Shown one piece after another: positions 45,303 to 54,510 of a DNA stretch of 64,000 nt; the first letter of the stretch is position 1, and each line of letters opens with the position of its first letter. Both the position numbers and the translations under genes were made by a program. The notes below the pieces were generated by a model, which was given only the letters and a program-made list of their open reading frames with translations, had not been told where the DNA came from and ran no database searches. The DNA is taken from NCBI GenBank assembly GCA_963668605.1, contig OY764903.1, positions 5,456,001 to 5,520,000 on the forward strand, in the 5' to 3' direction. This DNA comes from G963668605 sp963668605. GTDB taxonomy: Bacteria; Acidobacteriota; Terriglobia; Bryobacterales; Bryobacteraceae.

Positions 45303-46721
45303 ATGCCCCTAACACGTAGAGAATTGCTCGCAGGCGTTCCGTTTGCCGCAGCGCAGAGCCGTGCGGCGACGGCGCGGCCCAACGTAATAATGTTCATGAC
45401 CGACGACCACGGCGCGTGGGCCACGGGGACCTATGGCTGCGGCGAAATGCATACGCCGAACATCGACAAACTGGCGGCCGGCGGCGCGAAATTCGAGCGC
45501 GCATATGCCTGCACACCGGTCTGTTCGCCAAGCCGAGTGACATATCTGACCGGCGCGATCCCCTCCCGCCATGGCGTGCAGGACTGGCTGCGGCCGGAAG
45601 ACAGTTTCGGGCCGACCACACGGCGCTGGTATGACGGCCTGACGCCGTATTCCGAAATCCTTGCGAAAAACGGTTACAACCTCGGCATGTGCGGCAAGTG
45701 GCACATGGGAGACGACGACAAACCGCAGGCGGGCTTCCGCTACTGGGCGACGATCCCAGGGGGCGGCGGAACGTACCGTAACCCTGTCTTCGCCGCAAAC
45801 GGCCGTACCGAAAAGAGAGAGGGCTACAAGACCGATCTGGTCACGGACTACGCGCTCGACTTTCTGGGCAAGCAGACGAAGGACCAGCCGTTCTACCTGC
45901 TGGTGCCGTTCTACGCCCCGCACACGCCGTTCGATTACCAACCGGAAGAGTACCGCCAGTGGTTCCGGGACTCGAAGTTCTCCTGCTTCCCGCGCACTCC
46001 GATGCATCCGTGGCAAAACTCCGGATTGTCGAAGAATCACGGCAACGAAAAGAGCATGCACGCCTACTCGGCGCTGATCGCGGGCGTCGACCACAACATT
46101 GGCCGCATTCTGAAGAAACTCGAGGAGATGGGCGAGCGGGAGAATACGCTTGTGATCTTCACGGCGGACCAGGGCTGGAACGCGGGGCACCACGGCGTTT
46201 GGGGCAAAGGCAACGGCACCGTGCCATACAACATGTACGAGGAATCGTTGCGTGTGCCGCTGATCTGGAACCACCCCGGGAAGATTCGTGCAGGACAGAC
46301 GCTGAAGCCGATGGTATCGTCCTACGACTACTTCCCGACGATTCTCGATTACCTGGGTATCGCTGCGCCTGCGGACAAGCGGCGCGTGGGGCACAGCTAT
46401 GCGGGATTCCTGCGCGGGCAGAATCCGGCGTGGCGCAACCGGCTGTATTTTGAGTACTCGTATACTCGCGGCGTGCGCACCGAAAACCTGAAATACATCG
46501 AGCGGATCAAGCAGTGGCCGAGTGAGCTGTTCGACCTCGAGGCCGACCCCGGCGAAACGCGCAACGCTCTCGACGATACGCGCAACAAGAAGCAGCTCGA
46601 AGCCCTGCGGGCCGATCTCCACCGCTTCTTCCGCGAGGCCGGCGCTCCGGATATCGAAGCGTGGCGCACAACGACGAAGCAAGTCTTGACGGAATACGAG
46701 CGGGCGAAAACGACGCCGTAG
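45303..46721 (+). CDS. Secreted sulfatase
   Basis: 472 residues with a Tat-like N-terminus (TRRELLAGVPFAAAQ). The formylglycine site is Cys74 in CSPSR, so an activating enzyme is needed for activity. Metal ligands lie in FMTDDHGAW and later in FTADQGWN. The lineup is typical of type I arylsulfatases acting on sulfated sugars. It follows the propeller kinase gene on the same strand with AAAGGATAA before its ATG. Substrate unknown. Confidence 0.93.
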   Translation: MPLTRRELLAGVPFAAAQSRAATARPNVIMFMTDDHGAWATGTYGCGEMHTPNIDKLAAGGAKFERAYACTPVCSPSRVTYLTGAIPSRHGVQDWLRPEDSFGPTTRRWYDGLTPYSEILAKNGYNLGMCGKWHMGDDDKPQAGFRYWATIPGGGGTYRNPVFAANGRTEKREGYKTDLVTDYALDFLGKQTKDQPFYLLVPFYAPHTPFDYQPEEYRQWFRDSKFSCFPRTPMHPWQNSGLSKNHGNEKSMHAYSALIAGVDHNIGRILKKLEEMGERENTLVIFTADQGWNAGHHGVWGKGNGTVPYNMYEESLRVPLIWNHPGKIRAGQTLKPMVSSYDYFPTILDYLGIAAPADKRRVGHSYAGFLRGQNPAWRNRLYFEYSYTRGVRTENLKYIERIKQWPSELFDLEADPGETRNALDDTRNKKQLEALRADLHRFFREAGAPDIEAWRTTTKQVLTEYERAKTTP

Positions 46722-46732
46722 TTCTCCGTAGC

Positions 46733-47869
46733 TCAGCGCGCACAGACCTCGCGATAATACGCTTCGTAACTTGGGATGATGCGCGAGGAGCAGAAGCGCG
46801 TCAAAGCTGTCAGACGCGCAGCCGCGGCAAGGTTTTCATGAAGCGCCGCGTCGGTCAATAGATCGATCACTCGGGCCGCGTGGGCTTCCACGTCGCCGAC
46901 GGGTTCGAGAAAGCCATCTACGCCGTGCGTGACCAACTCCGCAAGGCCGCCAACGCGGGAGGCGACAGGCGGCACGCCGCAGGCCATGCCTTCCAGCGCG
47001 GCCAGACCGAACGACTCCAACTCGCTGGGCAGCAGCACCACATGCGCGATCGGAAAGATGCGCTCGACATGGTCCTGCTTGCCGCTGAAGGTGACGTGCT
47101 GCTCGATGCCGAGCTCACGCGCGAAACGCTCGGCGGGGCCGCGCTCCGGACCGTCGCCGACCATCAGCAGATGCGCGGGCGTCTCCTTGCGAACCAATTG
47201 TAGAATGCGCAGGCAATCCATGACCCGCTTCACGGGACGGAAGTTGGAGACGTGCATCAGGATCTTGTCCTCGGTGTGCACGTAGAGCGGAGCCGTGCGG
47301 CGCCTCGGATCGGGCCGGTAGATCTCGCAGTTCACAAAATTCGGGATCACCCGGATTTCGTTGGGGACGCTGAAGACCTCCACGGTCTGGTCGCGCAGGT
47401 AGTCGCTGATCGTTGTGATGCCGTCGGATTGTTCGATGGAAAACTTCGTGATCGGGAAGTAGGAGCGGTCGACGCCGACCAGCGTGATATCGGTGCCGTG
47501 CAGCGTGGTGATATACGGCAGCGGGCGCCGCGAGGCGCACTGCACGGCCATCATCTGGCGAGCGAGCAAGGCCGAAATGGAGTGAGGAATTGCATAGTGT
47601 ACGTGCAGGACGTCGAGTTCATATTGCTCAGCGACCTCGGCCATGCGCGAGGCGAGCGCGAGACAATACGGCGGGTACTGGAAGAGCGGGTAGTTGGAGA
47701 CCTCGACTTCGTGATAGTGAATGTTTGCCGTGCCCGGGTCCAGCCGGATGGGATTGGCGTAGCTGATAAAGTGTACGTCGTGCCCGCGCGTGGCGAGTTC
47801 CAGGCCGAGTTCCGTGGCGACGATTCCGCTGCCGCCGTAGGTAGGATAACAGGTGATGCCGACTTTCAT
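46733..47869 (-). CDS. bshA: N-acetylglucosaminyl L-malate synthase BshA
   Basis: 378 residues, GT4 fold. The N-terminus MKVGITCYPTYGGSGIVATE and the segments LHGTDITLVG, FSIEQSDGITTISDYLRD, FVNCEIYRPD, FRPVKRVMDCLRI and LLPSELESFGLAALEGMACG are characteristic of BshA. It makes GlcNAc-malate, the first step of bacillithiol synthesis. bshB and bshC are absent here. It is the last gene of a four-gene minus-strand operon and overlaps the preceding gene by ATGA. Confidence 0.9.
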   Translation of the reverse strand: MKVGITCYPTYGGSGIVATELGLELATRGHDVHFISYANPIRLDPGTANIHYHEVEVSNYPLFQYPPYCLALASRMAEVAEQYELDVLHVHYAIPHSISALLARQMMAVQCASRRPLPYITTLHGTDITLVGVDRSYFPITKFSIEQSDGITTISDYLRDQTVEVFSVPNEIRVIPNFVNCEIYRPDPRRRTAPLYVHTEDKILMHVSNFRPVKRVMDCLRILQLVRKETPAHLLMVGDGPERGPAERFARELGIEQHVTFSGKQDHVERIFPIAHVVLLPSELESFGLAALEGMACGVPPVASRVGGLAELVTHGVDGFLEPVGDVEAHAARVIDLLTDAALHENLAAAARLTALTRFCSSRIIPSYEAYYREVCAR

Positions 47870-48873
47870 TTTACGGTCAGGTTAGCATCCTCGGCGTGCA
47901 GCGTGCCGAAACCGATTTGGCCGTTGAGCCGTTCGTCCGGGCGTGCGACGTCTCCACCGCCAAACCAGACCTTCACGGAATCGCTGTCCGCGAGCACGCT
48001 GGCATCGCAAACAACTTTCGAATTCCAGGGCTGGCCGCCCTCGATGAGCGGTTCGCGCAGCTTTTCCCAACGCACGCCATCGCGCGAACGTGCCAGCCCC
48101 ATGCGGCGCACTTCGTTCCGGCCGCGACCCGTGTAGAGCATCCAATATGAGCCGTACGTGCTCCAAACGGCCGGCTCGCCGAGTCCGTTCTCGTCGAACT
48201 CGCCCGCACCGCCGAGCTCAAGTACCGGGTTGGTGCGCAATTTGCTCCAGCGCACGCCGTCCGAGGAGACGGCCACGCCGAGGCGCTGTCGCCGGGCGCG
48301 GTCCTGGCCAAGGTAGAAGAGATAGAACTTGGCGCCGAGCCGCACGACGTAAGGATCGGCGACGCCGCGCTCGTCCCAACTTCCGCGAGGGCCGCAGTCG
48401 AGCACCGGCGCGGGATGCTTCTCAAATCGGATGCCGTCAGTCGAAGACGCCAGACCGAGCCGCGGCGGATTGCCAGCCTGATACCAATAGAGAAACCTCC
48501 CGTTGTGTTCGAGTGCGTGTCCGTTCGCCGCGATGTAGCCGCCCTCCCATGTGTCTGGCGCGGGAGAGAGGACCTTGCCACCCTTGGTCCAGATCAGACC
48601 GTCTTTCGAGATCGCTCGGGCGGTGTGCCAGGTCTTCCCGTCGAAGCCGGAATAAAAATTGAAGTACAGATCGCGGGCCGCGATAACGGAAGGATTCAAG
48701 GCGTCGGCTGCGTCAAACTCTCCGGAATCGCCGCGTGTAAGCACCGGATCGGAATTAGCGTGCCAACTCCAGCGGATCTCACGGGGCGTGCCCGTCGGCG
48801 GCGGCAGCGTGAAATCCGAATATCGGGAGCAGCCGGAAAAGAACAGTAGGGCAATTACGAGTAGGCGTCTCAT
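47866..48873 (-). CDS. Lipoprotein beta-propeller, glycosidase-like
   Basis: 335 residues. A lipobox-like end of the signal (LLFFSGC, Cys15) suggests membrane anchoring. The rest has repeating motifs (SKDGLIWTKGG, SSTDGIRFEKHP, SSDGVRWSKLRTNPVL, SRDGVRWEKL) and conserved DP and E-rich turns (GVADPYVV, GLGEPAVW) typical of five-bladed GH43/GH130-type propellers. It may bind or cleave glycans; catalytic residues cannot be assigned. It overlaps both neighbours by 4 bp. Confidence 0.75.
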   Translation of the reverse strand: MRRLLVIALLFFSGCSRYSDFTLPPPTGTPREIRWSWHANSDPVLTRGDSGEFDAADALNPSVIAARDLYFNFYSGFDGKTWHTARAISKDGLIWTKGGKVLSPAPDTWEGGYIAANGHALEHNGRFLYWYQAGNPPRLGLASSTDGIRFEKHPAPVLDCGPRGSWDERGVADPYVVRLGAKFYLFYLGQDRARRQRLGVAVSSDGVRWSKLRTNPVLELGGAGEFDENGLGEPAVWSTYGSYWMLYTGRGRNEVRRMGLARSRDGVRWEKLREPLIEGGQPWNSKVVCDASVLADSDSVKVWFGGGDVARPDERLNGQIGFGTLHAEDANLTVK

Positions 48874-50045
48874 AAGGGAATGCGGATCTGCATCCCTGCG
48901 CCGAAGCCGGGCCTGGAATCGAGTGTCATTTCACCGCCGAGACCGCGCACTCGGCGCTTGATGCTGACCGGACCCAGGCGCAGCGCCTCCAGTTCGTCAA
49001 GAGTGTAGGAGCCGGCGAAAGGGAAGCCGGTTCCGTCGTCCTCAATCGAGATCTCGATTACACCGTCCATGCGTTCCATCGAGACCGCGACGCGAGATGC
49101 TTTCGAGTGCTTCTGCGCGTTGTTGAGCGCCTCGCGGACCAGTTGGAGGACTCCGGCCGATGGCTCAGGCTCATCCTGGGAGATGGACTTGCCGCGATGC
49201 AGCGTCGCCACGATGCCCGTGTCTTTCTGAAAGAGTTCGAGCAAGCGGCTGGTCGCGGTGACCAGTCCGGCGCTGTCGTCATCGGGGGGGCGCATGGCGC
49301 GGACAAAGGCGCGTAGTTCGGCAACCTGGGTGCGGCACAAGCTCTGGAGTTGCTCAAGCTCGCTCATCCCAGCGGCCGCGTCGCGAAGCAGCATCTTGCG
49401 GACAATCTCGAGGCGCATCTGGAAACTGATGAAACTCTGTAACGGTCCGTCGTGGAAGTCCGCCGCGATGCGCTGGCGCTCGCCTTCGCGGGCCTTTTCA
49501 GCTTCCGTGCGTGAGAGCAGAGAGGTGCGTGCAGCGGCTCCGAGGCGGGCCACAAGCAGACGTTTCTGCGCCATCAGCAGACAGGCGACAAAGCCGGTCA
49601 CAAACACGGCGGTATAGAGTGGCAACGAGCCGGCGCGCTGCGTGAGGATCAGGAACAGCGCTACCGAAGCCGCGGTGATCAGGGTTTCGCGCCAGGAGTG
49701 AACCAGCGCGGAGAAGAGAATCAGATACGCGTAAAAAGCGCACGTCAGGGCGAGCATCAGGATGCCAGGCCCATACGAGTACATCCAGATCAGGAAGAAG
49801 ACGATATCGAGAAACAACGCGAAGAGCGAATTGGCTGGACGACTGATCCCGCGCCAGAAAAATGCGGCTATCGCACACAGTACGTAGCAGACCCACACGC
49901 CGATGGCCCAGGATACGCCCTCCCCGTTTAGGGAGACGAACACACATCCGGAAGCGACGGCCAGGCGCGCCGCGCGCAGAGCCACACGCCAGGGTTGTGG
50001 AACCTCCGGAGTGTCGTTCAGCAAAATGGGCAGGATCATGCTCAT
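48870..50045 (-). CDS. Membrane histidine kinase, NarX/DesK type (HisKA_3)
   Basis: About 391 residues. Five or six membrane helices fill the first 160 residues; the phospho-acceptor His is near 198 in RIAADFHDGPLQS, followed by a short HATPase_c domain (EALNNAQKHSKASR, IEDDGTGFPF, RVRGLGGEMTLDSRPGFGAG). Start may be ATG 50045, ATG 50039 or TTG 50051. NarL-type kinases normally sit beside their response regulator, but none is present; the neighbours are an exported methyltransferase and a lipoprotein. Confidence 0.85.
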   Translation of the reverse strand: MSMILPILLNDTPEVPQPWRVALRAARLAVASGCVFVSLNGEGVSWAIGVWVCYVLCAIAAFFWRGISRPANSLFALFLDIVFFLIWMYSYGPGILMLALTCAFYAYLILFSALVHSWRETLITAASVALFLILTQRAGSLPLYTAVFVTGFVACLLMAQKRLLVARLGAAARTSLLSRTEAEKAREGERQRIAADFHDGPLQSFISFQMRLEIVRKMLLRDAAAGMSELEQLQSLCRTQVAELRAFVRAMRPPDDDSAGLVTATSRLLELFQKDTGIVATLHRGKSISQDEPEPSAGVLQLVREALNNAQKHSKASRVAVSMERMDGVIEISIEDDGTGFPFAGSYTLDELEALRLGPVSIKRRVRGLGGEMTLDSRPGFGAGMQIRIPL

Positions 50046-50072
50046 CGGCAAACGAATCGATTCGGGCGCCGC

Positions 50073-50609
50073 CTAGCGCCGGTACAGATAGAGCGTGTGG
50101 CTGCGGCCCTCGCCATCGTCGTCGATCTGCACCACCTTTTCGGGTTTCCAATCGGAGAATTCGAAATCATGGGCCACGACGCGGGCTCCTTTCTTTAGCT
50201 CTTTTTCGAGCTTAGGGCGCAGCTTGTCGTTGGAGTTGGGCAGCAGGTAGACGGTAAGGAAATCGGCCGATGAGTAATCCTGCGCGAAAATGTCGCCCTG
50301 TATGATCCGGGCCTTCTTCAGTCCGAGGCCTTGAATCTTTTGCGAGCTCTGCTTGCAGAGATCGGCATCGATTTCGACGCCGATGGCGACCGCGCCAAAT
50401 TTCTGCGCGGCCATAATCACGACGCGGCCGTCGCCGCTGCCGAGGTCGAACATCTTTTCTCCGGTCTTGAGTTCGCCGAGGCGGAGCATCTTCTCAACGA
50501 TGGTGCGGGGCGTCGGGTAATAGGGCGCCAGTTTCTCCGGAGCCTGAGCCTGCTGCCCCGGGAGTGCCGCACAGGCTAGCAGGAAAAGGGGAATCATGTT
50601 CCGGGTCAT
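50073..50609 (-). CDS. SAM-dependent methyltransferase with signal peptide
   Basis: 178 residues. The Rossmann core has the SAM motif MFDLGSGDGRVVIMAAQKFG and post-motifs GVEIDAD and ARIIQGDIF. The N-terminus MTRNMIPLFLLACAALPGQQ looks like a Sec signal peptide, which is odd because SAM is not known in the periplasm. It may be a retained hydrophobic anchor. The substrate is unknown. First gene of the operon ending with bshA. Confidence 0.78.
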   Translation of the reverse strand: MTRNMIPLFLLACAALPGQQAQAPEKLAPYYPTPRTIVEKMLRLGELKTGEKMFDLGSGDGRVVIMAAQKFGAVAIGVEIDADLCKQSSQKIQGLGLKKARIIQGDIFAQDYSSADFLTVYLLPNSNDKLRPKLEKELKKGARVVAHDFEFSDWKPEKVVQIDDDGEGRSHTLYLYRR

Positions 50610-50660
50610 TACAAACGCCTCCTTGGATTCCGCGGAATCCGCGATTTTGCCTGATGGCTT

Positions 50661-52586
50661 CTATGGATCGATATGAATGCGCACATGATTGCTCGCTTGG
50701 CCGTCGGCCTCGATAAACAGATCGGCGGCGCCAGCGTTAACGAGATCGGGTAACTCCACTTCGATCAGATAAAATCCTACATATCCCGGCGCCAGCGTGG
50801 CCTTGTGCACGGTCAATGGCATGCGGTCGAGAAAAGCTTTGATCGCGGCGGCCACTTCCGGCGGATTCTCGAGCGGAGCGGGCAGGCCAGTGGGCCAATC
50901 CGGCCGGACCCGGCCGAGACCGGCAGCAAGCAACTGGAGGCGAGAGCCGGAGCGCGCGGGCGCCGTCGCGTTCAGCATCACACCGCTGGCGGAATCAATC
51001 ACGAACGGCGTGCCGTCGGGATCCACGAATAGAGCCGGGGCTACGCGCTGCAAAGCGAGACCGAAACGGTAGAGGCCGGCGACCGATTCCAGCGCCAACG
51101 AGAGCGAGTTGCCGCTGGCTTCAAAGGGCACTTGAATCTGGGAACTGTTTTCATTAGCATCGAGCACTGGCACGCCGAGTTCACCGGCGCGGGCGGCGCT
51201 GATCCTTCCGCCGAGCACGCTCAGCAGGGAACCCGGGGCGGCGGGACGCTCGCTGAAGTCCGCCGCGCTCACTACGCGCAGTTCGGCGAAGCGATGCGGC
51301 GCAATCGCGACATAGACGCCGTAACCCTCTACGGCCGCATAGAGTTGGTTTCGGCCTGCATCGAGTCTCACGTCTCGAACCGGGGCCTTGGGCAGATTCT
51401 CGCCCGCAGGAGCCCAAGCCGTGGCCGGTCCGGCGGCCTGTAAGTCGGCAAAAGTGTAATACACGCCCGAAGCCGTGGCGGCATAGACCGCTCCCGTCCC
51501 GCGATCGGCAGCCAGGCGGTACACTGCGACACTCCCCAGGTTGGCCGTTAAATCGTCCCAGAAGGAACCGCCCGAGATGGTGCGAAGTACGCGTGGACCG
51601 GGGCCCGAACCCAGTGCGGCCAACGCCAGGCGCGGGTTGGCGGCATCGGCGTAAATACTTTCGATCATTCCTCCGCCCGAGACAAAGGCAGGCGGCCAGG
51701 TTAAGCCCTGGTCGGGCGAGACCCATAGGCGGCCATCCGCGGAGCCGGCGTAAAGCATCGTCCCCGCCATGGTTACCGCGGTGATCTCGGCGTCGAGAAC
51801 GGCGGAGAGTTGGCTTCGCAGGGCCAACTCCTGGGCATACTCGCTGCTGCCGGACAGCTTCCACGATGTTTTTTCGCCCGGTGACCAACGTACCTCGAGC
51901 GGTCCGGCGCCGGCCAAATCGTCGAGCAATACGCGTGCGCCGCCATTTCCGGCCGGGAGAGCGAGTATCCGGCGCACAGGCAAGTTGGGAAGTTCCTTGT
52001 TCAGGCCGGCCCAGGAGAGGCCGCCATCGAGCGAACGCCAGACGCCAAATGCATTGGCCACGCTGATTTCGTCGGGATTGGTCGGAGAAACAGCGATGTC
52101 GAGCAGTGTGCCGCCAAGGATCGAATTCTGCTTAAATGCGGTCAGGTTGTTCCAACTTACCCCGCCATCGTCGGAGCGCCAGGCGAAACGTCCTGCGGCG
52201 TACGCGCGCCCCGGCATTCCTTCCGCCATGCGAATCTGAGCGCCAGCCTCGGGCCGGCTTGGCGAAGTTGGAGGCTCGCCGACGGCAGGCGCCTTCTCAT
52301 CAGACGGCTTCCAGGCTTCAAAATCAATAGTTTGAAAGGTTTTCCCGGACGCGGTAACGAGCGACAAGCTCTCGCCGTTGGCGGCATACCAGACGCGGCT
52401 TACCGGACCGGTGGCTACCGAGGGAAGCTCCAGTTCGAGGGCCGAGTTGCCGATTCTGCGCCAATCCGGCGCCATCCGGCGGGCCTGCGGGCCCGTCCGC
52501 TGCGCGAGGGCGTCACCTGGCAGCAGCGCAAAAACGAAGGCTGCGACCATCGCGACGGCCGGGCTCACTGTGACTTTATGACTCAT
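50661..52586 (-). CDS. Exported BNR-propeller protein with TIGR03437 domain
   Basis: 641 residues from the ATG at 52586, which gives a clean signal peptide (MSHKVTVSPAVAMVAAFVFA). Residues 60-400 have repeats of the sortilin/BNR type (WRSDDGGVSWNNLTAF, WRSLDGGLSWAGLNKEL, LWVSPDQGLTWPP). The C-terminal 220 residues are TIGR03437 (VVSAADFSERPAAPGSLLSV, APALFVDPDGTPFVID, LLAAGLGRV). Second such protein in the window. Surface location likely, function unknown. Confidence 0.85.
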   Translation of the reverse strand: MSHKVTVSPAVAMVAAFVFALLPGDALAQRTGPQARRMAPDWRRIGNSALELELPSVATGPVSRVWYAANGESLSLVTASGKTFQTIDFEAWKPSDEKAPAVGEPPTSPSRPEAGAQIRMAEGMPGRAYAAGRFAWRSDDGGVSWNNLTAFKQNSILGGTLLDIAVSPTNPDEISVANAFGVWRSLDGGLSWAGLNKELPNLPVRRILALPAGNGGARVLLDDLAGAGPLEVRWSPGEKTSWKLSGSSEYAQELALRSQLSAVLDAEITAVTMAGTMLYAGSADGRLWVSPDQGLTWPPAFVSGGGMIESIYADAANPRLALAALGSGPGPRVLRTISGGSFWDDLTANLGSVAVYRLAADRGTGAVYAATASGVYYTFADLQAAGPATAWAPAGENLPKAPVRDVRLDAGRNQLYAAVEGYGVYVAIAPHRFAELRVVSAADFSERPAAPGSLLSVLGGRISAARAGELGVPVLDANENSSQIQVPFEASGNSLSLALESVAGLYRFGLALQRVAPALFVDPDGTPFVIDSASGVMLNATAPARSGSRLQLLAAGLGRVRPDWPTGLPAPLENPPEVAAAIKAFLDRMPLTVHKATLAPGYVGFYLIEVELPDLVNAGAADLFIEADGQASNHVRIHIDP

Positions 52587-52759
52587 CCGACGAGTCCATC
52601 TTATCCTTTTTGACGCGCCGTCCTCAGGCAAAGCTGCTGAAGACACTGGTTTTTTGCATTAAAATGAAACAAGGTCTCATAGTTGCTTGCAATTTTAGTG
52701 TAGACTAAGGGAGCATCATCCGGAAGGTGTACCCACCGCCGGGCGATGAAACGTGTGCC

Positions 52760-53557
52760 ATGTCGAGAACGAGCATAACATTGCCGATCCTGACGCTGGC
52801 CGCGGCCGCGGCTCTTATGGCGCAGTTCGCGCCGCCCGCGCCCGACCAGGCCGCTCGAGTTGTGTCCCTGACCGGTCAAGTCTCCGTGATGCGCGAATCC
52901 ACTCCGTGGGCGCTTAACGTAGGCGATACGATTCACGTCAGGCAGTTGATCCTCACAGGAGCCGACGGTTTTGCCGTGTTCCAGGTGAGCGACGGCAGCA
53001 CATTTGAAGTCTATCCGAATTCGAAAGTCATTTTCCGGAACAATCCCGGCAGCTTCAAGGATCTTTTGGATCTGTATCTGGGACGCGTAAAGGTCCATAT
53101 ACAAAAGTTCGGCGGACAGCCGAATCCCAATAGGGTCCATACGCCGACCGCGGTAATTTCCGTGCGCGGAACGATTTTCGATGTCGCCGTGGATGAAGAG
53201 GAAGACTCCACGCTGGTCATGGTGGAGGAGGGGCAAGTTGCCGTACAGCATGCACTTCTGCCACGCGGCGACCCCAAACTCCTGAACGCGGGCGAGTATC
53301 TGAGGGTGTACAAGGATGCGCCTCTGGCGCAACAAACGGTAGACAAGGGAAAGCTTATGCAGCAGGCCTTGCGGTCGCTGCAGGACGCTTTTTACACCCT
53401 GGTTTACCGCACCCCCAGATCCTCCGGCTCCCCGATTCCAGGAGGCACGACCGGCGGCGGTCCGAGGCTTCCGGGTGACACAGGTTCCACTACGCCACCC
53501 CCGCCTCCTCCGCCCCCGGGAGATCCCGGCGCGCTGCCACCACCCCCGCCTCTTTAA
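52760..53557 (+). CDS. FecR-domain protein with proline-rich tail
   Basis: 265 residues from ATG 52760 (a GTG at 52727 would precede the signal peptide MSRTSITLPILTLAAAAALM). The FecR domain spans about 35-180 (GQVSVMRESTPWALNVGDTI, STFEVYPNSKVIFRN, HTPTAVISVRGTIFDVAVDE). It ends in a proline/glycine-rich tail (TPPPPPPPPGDPG). Not linked to a sigma/FecA set; likely an envelope scaffolding or sensing protein. Confidence 0.85.
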   Translation: MSRTSITLPILTLAAAAALMAQFAPPAPDQAARVVSLTGQVSVMRESTPWALNVGDTIHVRQLILTGADGFAVFQVSDGSTFEVYPNSKVIFRNNPGSFKDLLDLYLGRVKVHIQKFGGQPNPNRVHTPTAVISVRGTIFDVAVDEEEDSTLVMVEEGQVAVQHALLPRGDPKLLNAGEYLRVYKDAPLAQQTVDKGKLMQQALRSLQDAFYTLVYRTPRSSGSPIPGGTTGGGPRLPGDTGSTTPPPPPPPPGDPGALPPPPPL

Positions 53558-53559
53558 GC

Positions 53560-53579
53560 GGTAGCAGGGGGCTACCCTG
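53560..53579 (+). terminator. Possible terminator after FecR gene
   Basis: GGTAGC-AGGGG-GCTACC with CTGT after it, two bases downstream of the stop codon. The T tract is poor, so termination may be weak. Confidence 0.35.
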
Positions 53580-53608
53580 TTTCGACCGTTTGAAGGACAA
53601 TAGTCCCT

Positions 53609-54448
53609 ATGACAAGACGCAATTTTCTGGCTGCGACGGCAGCGGCGGCGGCAACGCTGCAAGCGAAAACACTGGCCAGCGTGGGCGTGCAGTTGTACAC
53701 CGTGCGCTCGATCATCGACGCCAAACCGATGGAGACGCTCAAGGCGCTGGAAGAGATCGGCTATCGCGAAGCCGAAGTGACCCTCGCCGGCATTGACAAG
53801 ATCTGGCCCAGCCTGTTGCGCACGAAGCTGAAGCCGGTCAGCCTGCACATGGACACGGCCCTTTTCACCAAGAAGCAGGATGCGTTGGGTCCGGCGCTCG
53901 ACGATGCGAAGAAGCGCGGCTTCCAGTACGTCGTCTGCCCGTACATCGCGCCTGCGGATCGGGGCGGCATCGAGGTCATCAAGAAACTGGCGGAGACGCT
54001 GAATCGCGCCGGCGAAAAGTGCCGCGCGGGCGGACTCACGCTGTGCTATCACAACCATGCCTTCGAGTTTGAACCCGCCGGTTCGAAGACCCTGCTCGAT
54101 GTGCTTATGGCGGAAACCGATAAGCGCTACGTCGGGCTGGAACTAGACATCTTCTGGTCGAGTGTGGCCGGCGTCGATCCGGTTTCCGTGCTGAAGCAAT
54201 ACGCCGGGCGGATCCCGCTGCTGCATCTGAAGAACAAAGCCGCAGGCACTGAAAAACTGTATAAGGAAACCGTGCCGAAGAGCGCGTTCAAGGAGGTCGG
54301 CGACGGCGTCATCGACATTCCAGCCGTGCTACGCGCCTCCGGTCCAGCCGGTGTAAAACACTTTTTCGTCGAGCAGGACCAGACGCCCGGCAACCCGATC
54401 GACAGCCTGCGCAAGAGCTACGAGTACCTGAGCAAGCTGAAGTACTGA
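53609..54448 (+). CDS. Exported sugar phosphate isomerase/epimerase-like protein
   Basis: 279 residues. Tat-like signal MTRRNFLAATAAAAATLQAK, then a xylose-isomerase-type TIM barrel: VGVQLYTVRS, ALEEIGYREAEV, TLCYHNHAFEFEP, VGLELDIFWSSVAGVDPVS and LHLKNKAAG, with metal-binding Glu, Asp and His residues in place. Such exported isomerase-like proteins are common in Acidobacteriota and Planctomycetes; the true substrate is unknown. Confidence 0.88.
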   Translation: MTRRNFLAATAAAAATLQAKTLASVGVQLYTVRSIIDAKPMETLKALEEIGYREAEVTLAGIDKIWPSLLRTKLKPVSLHMDTALFTKKQDALGPALDDAKKRGFQYVVCPYIAPADRGGIEVIKKLAETLNRAGEKCRAGGLTLCYHNHAFEFEPAGSKTLLDVLMAETDKRYVGLELDIFWSSVAGVDPVSVLKQYAGRIPLLHLKNKAAGTEKLYKETVPKSAFKEVGDGVIDIPAVLRASGPAGVKHFFVEQDQTPGNPIDSLRKSYEYLSKLKY

Positions 54449-54487
54449 CGCATTGCGGAGTGAAGCCCGAAGGGCGAAAGAACATAG

Positions 54488-54503
54488 CCCACGGCGCCGT
54501 GGG
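54488..54503. repeat. Perfect inverted repeat CCCACGGCGCCGTGGG
   Basis: A 16 bp palindrome in the short gap between the convergent isomerase and nuoM genes. It can form a GC-rich hairpin and, on the minus strand, precedes a T-rich stretch. Possible bidirectional transcription stop. Confidence 0.35.
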
Positions 54504-54510
54504 GACACAT

